Notes under the pieces: model-generated
The model's input: the letters and a program-made list of their open reading frames with translations, nothing else
Database searches by the model: none
What the model was told of the DNA's origin: nothing
Made by a program: the position numbers and the translations under genes
Part shown: one piece after another, positions 1 to 8,710 of the stretch
Position numbering within the stretch: position 1 is the stretch's first letter
Layout: each line of letters opens with the position of its first letter
From: Ostrinia nubilalis
Lineage: Eukaryota > Arthropoda > Insecta > Lepidoptera > Crambidae
Direction: 5' to 3'
Length of the DNA: 64,000 nt
Assembly (NCBI RefSeq): GCF_963855985.1
Contig: NC_087104.1
Location: forward strand, 9,734,001 to 9,798,000

Positions 1-670
1 CAGCTTCAGCTGAGCAATACTGTTCCAAAAATTCATCTAAAGATTGCGATTTGAAGTTTATTAATTGTTCCAAATACATAGAGGCTTGTACTCTTATGTC
101 TTGGTATTTTTCTAATAGGTTGTTCCAAATTATGTAATAGTTCTCACCAGTCGGTGGAATACCCGAGCAAATTGTAAGTGCTTTTCCGGAAAGTTTTCCT
201 ATAAGGTATTGAGCCTTTTCACCTGGAGACAAACCAGTGTTCTCATGAATAAGCGTTTTAAAATTTTGGTAGAAAACGGGCCACTTGGAAGGGGCTCCGT
301 CGAAAGAGACTAGTTCTAAAGGCGGTAATTTTTTTACGAAATCCTGTTTGCGTCGCTCTGTGTTGGCCTTTAGTTGTGCGATGGAGCTTTGCACCGAAAG
401 GATGTTACAGTACAAATCGTCAAACGAGTTGAGTGCGGCAAATGTAGGTTTGAGTTCCTCATCATTTTTCATATAACACAAATTAAGTTCGTCAATAGTA
501 TCAAGAAAATCCGATCTTGTTTTTTCAATCGAATGCATGCGAGACATGAAAATTTGTTCAATCTGAGGGTCGGAGACCTTTAGGCTGAGGTCGTATAGTT
601 CCTGAACCCTCTGAAAAAGCGCTTCTTTTTTAGCTTCAAGCAAATTAATTTTGCGTTTTACTCCCTCCAT
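1..670 (-). CDS. BEL/Pao retrotransposon gag, N-terminal part (runs off window)
   Basis: An open frame reads leftwards from an ATG at 670 to the window edge (about 223 codons) without a stop; I checked the frame at 538, 301 and 58. It begins MEGVKRKINLLEAKKEA and is charged and helical at first. It then carries the block LELVSFDGAPSKWPVFYQNF, followed by HENTGLSPGEKAQYL and LSGKAL, the pattern of the BEL/Pao gag domain (DUF1759-like). The protein would form the retrotransposon particle. Protease, reverse transcriptase and integrase would lie left of the window. It is probably an insertion upstream of or within an early intron of the FKBP8-type gene and is antisense to it. The family call is from recognised motifs, not a search. 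Confidence 0.8.
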   Translation of the reverse strand, partial: MEGVKRKINLLEAKKEALFQRVQELYDLSLKVSDPQIEQIFMSRMHSIEKTRSDFLDTIDELNLCYMKNDEELKPTFAALNSFDDLYCNILSVQSSIAQLKANTERRKQDFVKKLPPLELVSFDGAPSKWPVFYQNFKTLIHENTGLSPGEKAQYLIGKLSGKALTICSGIPPTGENYYIIWNNLLEKYQDIRVQASMYLEQLINFKSQSLDEFLEQYCSAEA

Positions 671-1400
671 TGTATTGTAGGTGAGCAAACACACGCACGA
701 GAGCTAGCGTTAAAAATGAGTTGAGTTGTGCGTATTTATTTATAATCCAGTAGGAAAATAAAATGCGTAGCGTATGTACCTAAGCGAATTTGAAATTGAA
801 TTGAAATAAAATTTTAAAAGATTGAATTTAAAAAATACACGTGTTTACAAACAACGAGTTGACGTTTGAGCGATTAGTAATTTCTAGAATGTGTCAAATG
901 TCAAACGAATCGAACTTTCCAGAAAGAATGTGTCAAACGAGCGAATTTTCTAGAATTTTCTAGAGAGTTGTCAAAATGACGGATGCGTGAAAATGTGTAG
1001 TTGTGATTTTCTGTAAGTGTAAAGGATAGGAAATGAACCATGCGGCTCGGTAGGACCAGAAAGGAGTTGTAGGAGATTGGGATAGGAATGGGATGGGATA
1101 CCTTCGATTGAGCAGACTCCACAGGACGGTCCAAGCTTGGTTCTTCTTTCACTTTCACAAACACTTGAATTTTTATTGAGATGAGTTTAGCGCGCGATTT
1201 GGGTTTATTTGAATTGGTTTATTTTGGATACTTATTTATTATTAACGCCCAGATAGGTAGGCGAAGCGGCGCGTTGCGATGCGAGAGCGAGACTGAAGGT
1301 GGGAGGGAGAGGATAGGAAAAAGGACTGTCAGAATGAGTGATAGAATAGTGTGACATGAGTTTGAAATGTATGAGGTTTTAATGCTGGCGCGTACAGCCT
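671..1400 (-). mobile_element. Probable 5' LTR/leader of the BEL/Pao element (limits unresolved)
   Basis: This noncoding stretch lies directly upstream of the gag start on the minus strand, where the leader, primer-binding site and 5' LTR should be. It contains short local repeats such as TGTCAAAC and TTTCTAGAAT around 880-960. I could not fix the LTR ends or a target duplication because the partner LTR is outside the window. The right limit is a guess. Confidence 0.35.
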
Positions 1401-1950
1401 GTAAGATTGATGATGTAGATTGCAGCTTCTATTATGATGTCATATTATCTAAGTACATGCATACTTCATTGTTATTATTAGTTATGTTTGATAAGGGATT
1501 ATGATGACAAAATCTTATCATATCGCTATATTGTTCTCAAAATGGCACTGCAATAGTTAGTAAACATGGGACTTTGCTTTAATGAATTTTTCTTGTAATA
1601 AAATCCCTGAATAAACTGAATATTGTTATTGACAATACTTATCAATATAGATCATAGTACTCAACCCCAAGGTTTATAACTTCATATACCGTGTAATGGC
1701 TATGCTCACGTGACATTGGCAAACGTGGAAACATAAACGCCATAGAGGAGAAGAAGAAGAAGAAGTCAAGAGCAGGACATAAAAAATAATTGTCATGCTC
1801 TTTTGCAAAAATAACAGTGTAGTCTATCCCTTATTGTTCTAAATCTAAGAATCAAAAGTAGTGTTTTATATAAAAGACAGGGCCAAATTAGCTTCCTTTG
1901 GGCACAGAACTGCAAAAAAGGTAATAATAATATTAACAATGATTTTATAG

Positions 1951-2213
1951 GTCTTACAAGGCATGGACCTGGCTTTGACCCTGATGCATGAAGGAGAAGA
2001 AAACTTTTTGCAACTGGCTCCCCGGTTTGCCTATGGAGAAACAGGTCTAAAAACTGGAGAGAGTTTAGGCACAGTGGGAGAACTTGATGGGCCAAAATAT
2101 GATGGCCCAAACATTGGACCAGAGACTTGGCTCGAAGTAAGGCTGGAACTCCATGATTGGAACGAAGAACCAGAGCATGAAACCTTGCCGATCGCTGAAA
2201 GAATGCAAATTGG
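1951..2213 (+). CDS. FKBP8: FKBP8 exon: C-terminal half of FKBP domain
   Basis: The acceptor is TTTTATAG at 1950 and the donor GTAAGTG at 2214. The frame reads VLQGMDLALTLMHEGEENF and later FAYGETG and WLEVRLELHDW, the pattern of the last FKBP strands (cf. 'ALDLSVPLM' and 'YG' in the family). The exon ends in a split glycine codon (GG/C) completed at 2601. The ATG at 1963 is internal, not a start. Confidence 0.88.
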
Positions 2214-5200
2214 GTAAGTGTCCACACTTCATGTAAATTTGATTGTGTAATCACAAGGTTGAATTGTTTACATTAGATTGTAGCGTTAGAATGACCGTGA
2301 CATACTAAATTCATTGATAATATATTCACGATATTAAGTTGTATTTCCTTTGAAAAATGATAGCCTCCATCCATGCCGTTTTTTGCCAATGTTGACTATT
2401 TAATTTTGTAATAATAATGGGTTGAATGTCAAATGTAAATAATGAGTTTCTAGGTAGAGCTAGGTGTTTTATAAGTTTTGGTAGGTTTGCTATTATTTTG
2501 AGAAGACTCAATAAAATTCCTACAGTAGTGTTAGTTGATTTTCAGCCATGAAGATAATTTGTATAAAATTCTGTATAACATTCATTTTCCCTTCTATCAG
2601 CACGCGTCGTCGCGCCCGCGGCAACTGGTGGTACGGTCGTGGGGAACCGATCCTCGCTGTGCAGCTCTACAGACGTGCTTTAGATGTATTAGATGAGAGC
2701 GAGGGGGGTATCACAGACCCCACGCCGAGCGGGCAGATGGCCCCTACCTCGGACGCCCTGAAGGCGCTGTTAGATGAGAGACTACGGGTCCACAACAACA
2801 TGGCCGCCGCGCAGCTGAAGGCTGGCGCTTACGACGCCGCTTTACAAGTAAGTTGTCCATATGTAGTAACTAGTAGTAAAAGACTACAGGCGTAGGAAAC
2901 CAACTGTCGCTGTGCAGCTGAATAAACGCGTTCTAGATGTACTGAATGAGAACATGGCCTCCGCGTAACTTAAAGCTGGCGCTTACGACGCCGCTTTCAA
3001 GTAAGTTACCCGTAGTAACTAGTAGTACAAGCATAGGGAGCCAATACTAGATGTATTAGATGAGAGCGAGGGTGGTATCACAGACCCCACGCCGAGCGGG
3101 CAGATGGCCCCCACCTCGGACGCCCTGAAGGCGCTGTTGGATGAAAGGCTACGGGTCCACAACAACATGGCCGCCGCGCAGCTGAAGGCTGGCGCTTACG
3201 ACGCCGCTTTACAAGTAAGTTGTCCTTAGTAACTTATTAGTACAAGCGTAGGGAGCCAATACTAGATGTACTAGATGAGAGTGAGGGGGGTATCACAGAC
3301 CCCACGCCGAGCGGGCAGATGGCCCCTACCTCGGACGCCCTGAAGGCGCTGTTAGATGAGAGACTACGGGTCCACAACAACATGGCCGCCGCGCAGCTGA
3401 AGGCTGGCGCTTACGACGCCGCCTTACAAGTAAGTTGTCCATAGTAACTAGTAGTAAAGGACTACAGACGTAGGAAACCAACTGTCGTTGTGCAGCTGAA
3501 TAAACGCGCTCTAGATGTACTAAATGAGAACATAGCGACCGCGCAACTGAAGGCTGGCGCTTACGACGCCGCTTTACAGGTAAGTTATTCCTAGTAACTT
3601 ATTAGTTCAAGCGTAGGGAGCCAATATTAGATGTATTAGATGAGAACAAGGGTGGTATCACAGGCCCCACGCCGAGCGGGCAGATGGCCCCTACTTCGGA
3701 CGCCCTGAAGGCGCTGTTAGATGAGAGACTACGGGTCCACAACAACATAGCCGCCGCGCAGCTGAAAGCTGGCGCTTACGACGCCGCTTTACAAGTAAGT
3801 TGTCCATAATTACTAGTACTAAAGGTGTAGGAAACCAACTGTCGGTGTGCAGCTGAATAAACGCGTTCTAGATGTACTGAATGAGAACATGGCCTCCGCG
3901 TAACTTAAGGCTGGCGCTTACGACGCCGCTTTCAAGTAAGTTACCCGTAGTAACTAGTAGTACAAGCGTAGGGAGCCAACACTAGATGTACTAGATGAGA
4001 ACAAGGGTGGTATCACAGACCCCACGCCGAGTGGGCAGATGGTCCCTACTTCAGACGCTCTGAAGGCGCTGCTAGATGAGAGGCTACGGGTCCACAACAA
4101 CATGGCCGACGACGCCGCTTTACAAGTAAGTTGTCCATAGTAACTTATTAGTACAAGCGTAGGGAGCCAATACTAGATGTACTAGATGAGAGCGAGGGGG
4201 GTATCACAGACCCCACGCCGAGCGGGCAGATGGCCCCTACCTCGGACGCCCTGAAGGCGCTGTTGGATGAGAGGCTACGGGTCCACAACAACATGGCCGC
4301 CGCGCAGCTGAAAGCTGGCGCTTACGACGCCGCTTTACAAGTAAGTTGTCCATAGTAACTAGGACTGAATAAACGCGCTCTAGATGTACTAAATGAGAAC
4401 ATAGCTATCGCGCAACCGAAGGCTGGCGCTTACTACGCTGGTTTACAGGTATGTTACCCGCAGTAATTACTAGTGCTGAAGTAAGGAACCAATCCTGGTT
4501 GTGCAACTCTACAGACGCGCTCTAGATGTGCTCTGAAAGCGAGGGGGTCATCATGGCCCCCACCTCGGACGCTCTGAAGGCGCTTACAAGTAAGTTACCC
4601 CTAGCAACGAGTAGTACAAGGGAAATCAATCCTCGCTGTGCAACTCTACAGACGTTCTCTAGATGTCCTGGATGAAACCGAGCGGGGTATCATGACCCCT
4701 ACCTCGGACACCCTGAAGGCGCTGTTAGATGAGAGACTACGGGTCCACAACAACATGGCCGCCGCGCAGCTGAAGGCTGGCGCTTACGACGCCGCTTTAC
4801 AAGTAAGTTGTCCATATGTAGTAACTAGTAGTAAAAGACTACAGGCGTAGGAAACCAACTGTCGTTGTGCAGCTGAATAAACGCGCTCTAGATGTACTGA
4901 ATGAGAACATGGCTTCCGCGTAACTTAAGGCTGGCGCTTACGACGCCGCTTTCAAGTAAGTTACCCGTAGTAACTAGTAGTACAAGCATAGGGAGCCAAT
5001 ACTAGATGTATTAGATGAGAGCGAGGGTGGTATCACAGACCCCACGCCGAGCGGGCAGATGGCCCCCACCTCGGACGCCCTGAAGGCGCTGTTAGATGAG
5101 AGGCTACGGGTCCACAACAACATGGCCGCCGCGCAGCTGAAGGCTGGCGCTTACGACGCCGCTTTACAAGTAAGTTGTCCTTAGTAACTTATTAGTACAA

Positions 5201-8184
5201 GCGTAGGGAGCCAATACTAGATGTACTAGATGAGAGCGAGGGGGGTATCACAGACCCCACGCCGAGCGGGCAGATGGCCCCTACCTCGGACGCCCTGAAG
5301 GCGCTGTTGGATGAGAGGCTACGGGTCCACAACAACATGGCCGCCGCGCAGCTGAAGGCTGGCGCTTACGACGCCGCTTTACAAGTAAGTTGTCCATATG
5401 TAGTAACTAGTAGTAAAAGACTACAGGCGTAGGAAACCAACTGTCGTTGTGCAGCTGAATAAACGCGCTCTAGATGTACTGAATGAGAACATGGCTTCCG
5501 CGTAACTTAAGGCTGGCGCTTACGACGCCGCTTTCAAGTAAGTTACCCGTAGTAACTAGTAGTACAAGCATAGGGAGCCAATACTAGATGTATTAGATGA
5601 GAGCGAGGGTGGTATCACAGACCCCACGCCGAGCGGGCAGATGGCCCCCACCTCGGACGCCCTGAAGGCGCTGTTAGATGAGAGGCTACGGGTCCACAAC
5701 AACATGGCCGCCGCGCAGCTGAAGGCTGGCGCTTACGACGCCGCTTTACAAGTAAGTTGTCCTTAGTAACTTATTAGTACAAGCGTAGGGAGCCAATACT
5801 AGATGTACTAGATGAGAGCGAGGGGGGTATCACAGACCCCACGCCGAGCGGGCAGATGGCCCCTACCTCGGACGCCCTGAAGGCGCTGTTGGATGAGAGG
5901 CTACGGGTCCACAACAACATGGCCGCCGCGCAGCTGAAGGCTGGCGCTTACGACGCCGCTTTACAAGTAAGTTGTCCATATGTAGTAACTAGTAGTAAAA
6001 TACTACAGGCGTAGGAAACCAACTGTCGTTGTGCAGCTGAATAAACGCGCTCTAGATGTACTGAATGAGAACATGGCTTCCGCGTAACTTAAGGCTGGCG
6101 CTTACGACGCCGCTTTCAAGTAAGTTACCCGTAGTAACTAGTAGTACAAGCATAGGGAGCCAATACTAGATGTATTAGATGAGAGCGAGGGTGGTATCAC
6201 AGACCCCACGCCGAGCGGGCAGATGGCCCCCACCTCGGACGCCCTGAAGGCGCTGTTAGATGAGAGGCTACGGGTCCACAACAACATGGCCGCCGCGCAG
6301 CTGAAGGCTGGCGCTTACGACGCCGCCTTACTAAGTTGTCCATAGTAACTAGTAGTAAAGCACTGAATAAACGCGCTCTAGATGTACTATATGAGAACAT
6401 AGCTATCGCGCAACTGAAGGCTGGCGCTTACGACGCTGGTTTACATGTATGTTACCCGCAGTAATTACTAGTGCTGAAGTAAGGAACCAATCCTGGCTGT
6501 GCAACTCTACAAACGCGCTCTAGATGTGCTCTGAAAGCGAGGGGGTCGTCATGGCCCCCACCTCGGACGCTCTGAAGGCGCTGTTAGATGAGAGGCTACG
6601 GGCCACAACAACATGGCCGCCGCGCAGCTGAAGGCTGGCGCTTACGACGCCGCCTTACAAGTAAGTTGTCCATAGTAACTAGTAGTAAAGGACTACAGGC
6701 GTAGGAAACCAACTGTCGCTGTGCAGCTGAATAAACGCGTTCTAGATGTACTGAATGAAAACTTGGCCTCCGCGTAACTTAAGACTGACGCTTACGACGC
6801 CGCTTTACAAGTAAGTTACCCATAGTAACTAGTAGTTGTGTAGTAGTAGTGGGCAAACACATCCTAAGCCCACAAGATGCAAAACATATCGCCCCCCCAA
6901 AAGATACTGCACTTCCTAATGGATGCAGAACTCGGAGGCGAAATGTAAGGAAAATAGCGGCGATCACAATAGATCGATAACGGTCGCAGTGATACTAGGA
7001 CTTTATTGAACTAGAATAGCCACTCAACACAAATAAAATAAAATTAAACTATTTATAAAGGACTAGGCGTAGCCGTGTCGGCCGTTTAGTGTAGTGGTTC
7101 GAAACGGACTACTATTCCGGAGGTTGCGGGTTCGATTCCCGTACAGTACAAACATTTGTGTGCATGAACATATTTGTTTGTGTTGGACTGGGTGTTTTCT
7201 ATGTATTTACAAAAATAAAGTATTTAAATATGTTTATATCCGTTGTCTAGTACCCATAGTACAGTGTAAAATGCCCAAGGATATTATTATTTATTTATTT
7301 ATAAATCAATTTTTTTCTCAGGCCGTCACTCGCGTGCTCCAATGCCAGCCAGACAACGCTAAAGCTTTATACCGCAAGTCGCGCATCCTCTCCGCTATGG
7401 GCCGCAACTCTGAAGCCTTAGAGGCAGCCAGGGCTGCCGCCGCTGCCGCGCCTGACGACTCGGGCACTAAGAAGGAGTTGCAGCGCTGCGAGCAAAGGGC
7501 TAACAGAGACCGCTCGGTGGAGCGCCGTCTCGCTAAGAGAATGTTGGGCACCTCTGACCAGCCCAAAGGCTCGCCTGATAAAAAACCGTCCAGAGCTAAG
7601 GTACGTGTTCTCTAATGGATTATGTAAAATATGCAGACTTTGATAGTGGCACATTTCGAAGGGTTCATCCAGTGTCTAAGTAGCTCAGATGGAAAAGCAG
7701 TCGCCCGGCAAGCGAAAGGTCGTAGGTTCGATTCCCAGCTTAGGTAGTTCGATTTTTTCAAGTAATTTATAATTTTCAAATAATTTATGTACGTTGCTGA
7801 ATTACACATTGTGACTTTTTGCAGCTAAAAACGCGTTCTACGCGGCTGCGTCGTGATTATATCACTGCTTTTAGTATCGGTTTTATCTAAAGGTAGATGT
7901 TTTGCAACTATCGATGCTGCATCGCGACTGAATCGCGTTTGTATCGCTGTAAAAAGGCCCTCACACTTATACAGTTTTGTTGCAATATTTAAGATGCCTC
8001 GGTGTTTTGCTTCTGTATCGTCTAGACTGAACCTGTGTTTATACTTAGAAATATGAACTCTATTGACATGACATCACGGTTCAATTTGCGATATCCCCAG
8101 ATGTTCGTGTGGGGCTCGCTGCTGCTAAGCCTGCTGGTGGGCGTGGCCAGCGTGCTGGTGTACCGGTACAAGCTGCAGCACTGA
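1951..8184 (+). CDS. FKBP8: FKBP8-type peptidyl-prolyl isomerase (FKBP38/zonda), C-terminal four exons
   Basis: Coding exons are 1951-2213, 2601-2847, 7322-7600 and 8101-8184 (phases 0/2, 2/0, 0/0, 0/stop). Each is bounded by AG acceptors and GTAAGT or GTACGT donors. Together they give the second half of an FK506-binding domain, TPR repeats including the helix ending in NNMAAAQLKAGAYDAAL and the QPDNAKALYRKSRIL repeat, then a single C-terminal hydrophobic segment ending in RYKLQH. This is the architecture of FKBP8/FKBP38, a tail-anchored immunophilin of mitochondria and ER that binds Hsp90 and Bcl-2 and acts in autophagy (zonda in Drosophila). Upstream exons are outside the window. An AATAAA follows at 8243. 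The intron between the second and third exons is filled by tandem copies of the TPR exon. Confidence 0.9.
2601..2847 (+). CDS. FKBP8: FKBP8 exon: first TPR region (parent of the tandem array)
   Basis: The acceptor is CTTCTATCAG at 2600 and the donor GTAAGT at 2848. It encodes a basic start (TRRRARGNWWYGRGEPIL), then VQLYRRALDVLDE, an acidic/proline linker and VHNNMAAAQLKAGAYDAALQ. It is the only copy in the region with an ordinary pyrimidine-rich acceptor, so it is the constitutive exon. The next constitutive exon is 4.5 kb away. Confidence 0.88.
2848..6840 (+). repeat. Tandem array of FKBP8 TPR-exon copies
   Basis: About 12 long copies and about 8 short degenerate copies of the exon at 2601-2847 follow it head to tail. 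The landmark GTCCACAACAACAT recurs near 3154, 3371, 3734, 4091, 4281, 4742, 5110, 5334, 5691, 5909 and 6273, with a damaged form near 6600. A long unit is exon sequence (5' part diverged, with an in-frame 27-nt loss of AVQLYRRAL) plus about 15 nt of the following intron, so each unit carries a GTAAGT donor. Most long copies stay open in the exon frame up to the donor. Short copies have lost the middle and carry a stop. From about 4740 to 6300 a higher-order unit of about 580 bp (long, long, short) is repeated almost unchanged. Confidence 0.9.
6841..7073. other. Intron sequence between TPR array and SINE
   Basis: No exon copy or gene is seen here. The array ends in GTAGTAGTAGT-type sequence near 6840, and the rest is ordinary AT-rich intron. 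Confidence 0.5.
7074..7306 (+). mobile_element. tRNA-derived SINE, copy 1
   Basis: The head has polymerase III box A (TAGTGTAGTGG) and box B (GGTTCGATTCCC), then a body with GGGTGTTTTCTATGTATTTAC and a TTATTTATTTA tail. The same element occurs reversed at 37935-38195 and in the split copy at 39224/45124-45332. It ends about 15 nt before the FKBP8 acceptor at 7321. Confidence 0.75.
7322..7600 (+). CDS. FKBP8: FKBP8 exon: second TPR region and basic tail
   Basis: The acceptor is TTTTTTTCTCAG at 7321 and the donor AAG/GTACGT at 7601; the exon is 93 codons in phase 0. It reads AVTRVLQCQPDNAKALYRKS, an alanine-rich helix, then a basic stretch with RRLAKRMLG, as in the end of the FKBP8 TPR domain (ALYRKMLG in vertebrates). 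It joins directly to the 2601-2847 exon in frame. Confidence 0.88.
7671..7745 (+). mobile_element. Second tRNA-like sequence (SINE head or tRNA pseudogene)
   Basis: TAGCTCAGATGG (box A-like), GGTTCGATTCCC (box B) and CTAAG/CTTAG ends that could pair look like a tRNA. The anticodon arm is poor and the position is intronic, so a SINE head or pseudogene is more likely than a working tRNA gene. Confidence 0.45.
8101..8184 (+). CDS. FKBP8: FKBP8 last coding exon: C-terminal membrane anchor
   Basis: The acceptor ATATCCCCAG ends at 8100. Twenty-seven codons follow (MFVWGSLLLSLLVGVASVLV, then a short basic tail) and a TGA stop at 8182. One hydrophobic helix with a basic C-terminus fits a tail anchor for mitochondria or ER. 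The AUG here is internal. Confidence 0.85.
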   Translation: MFVWGSLLLSLLVGVASVLVYRYKLQH

Positions 8185-8242
8185 CACATTCATACTGCAA
8201 TACAAGTGAGTACTGTTAGAGGCCGGGAGATCTATTCTCATA

Positions 8243-8248
8243 AATAAA
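8243..8248 (+). terminator. FKBP8 polyadenylation signal
   Basis: AATAAA lies 59 bp after the stop codon and before the RTE fragment at 8317. Confidence 0.6.
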
Positions 8249-8316
8249 ACACTGGATACTGAACTTGCACATTATGTTGCCTCATTTTAATTCATTATCA
8301 TCATCATCATCATCAT

Positions 8317-8448
8317 TTCAGCCACAGGACGTCCACTGCTGAACATAGGCCTCCCCCAATGACTTCCACATCGCACGGTTGGTAGCAGCCTGCATCCAGC
8401 GCCTTCCTACTACCTTTATCAGGTCGTCGGTCCACCTTGTGGGTCCAT
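8317..8448 (-). mobile_element. RTE LINE 3' tail, 5'-truncated
   Basis: Read on the minus strand it gives the end of an RTE pol protein (RWMQAATNRAMW-type, then GEVIGGGLCSAVDVLWL-like in this degenerate copy). On the plus strand the landmark is CCACTGCTGAACATAGGCC. It has the classic form of a lepidopteran endonuclease-reverse transcriptase tail. Confidence 0.7.
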
Positions 8449-8710
8449 TTTAATTACAATTGATCAATTAGCTAAAAAGCGCGCAGAGATGTCCGCGCGC
8501 GTCCCTCTATTCTGACGTTTCTAGTGTGACATTGACGTTACTCTGTTAATGTCACTATAACAGCAGCTCATTGGCTATAACGATTATATTATTGTCCTAC
8601 TTACTCTACTTAGTTCGTTTCAGCCAAATGATATCCACTGCTGGACAAAGGCCTCCCCCAAGGATTTCCACAACCACCGGTCCTGCGCTGCTTACGTCCC
8701 AGATTCTTCC

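Noticed and set aside
737..744. TATA box for the BEL/Pao element (TATAAATA, minus strand)
   Set aside because: It lies only about 67 bp before the gag ATG, leaving too little room for R, U5 and primer-binding site; kept as chance.
1793..2254. Minus-strand frames over the FKBP8 exon
   Set aside because: Antisense shadows of a recognised exon with no family resemblance.
2848..6840. CRISPR-like array
   Set aside because: Repeats are exon-derived, contiguous and up to 200 bp, with no unique spacers; the genome is eukaryotic.
6197..6967. Minus-strand frames in the FKBP8 array
   Set aside because: Reverse readings of exon copies; no independent support.
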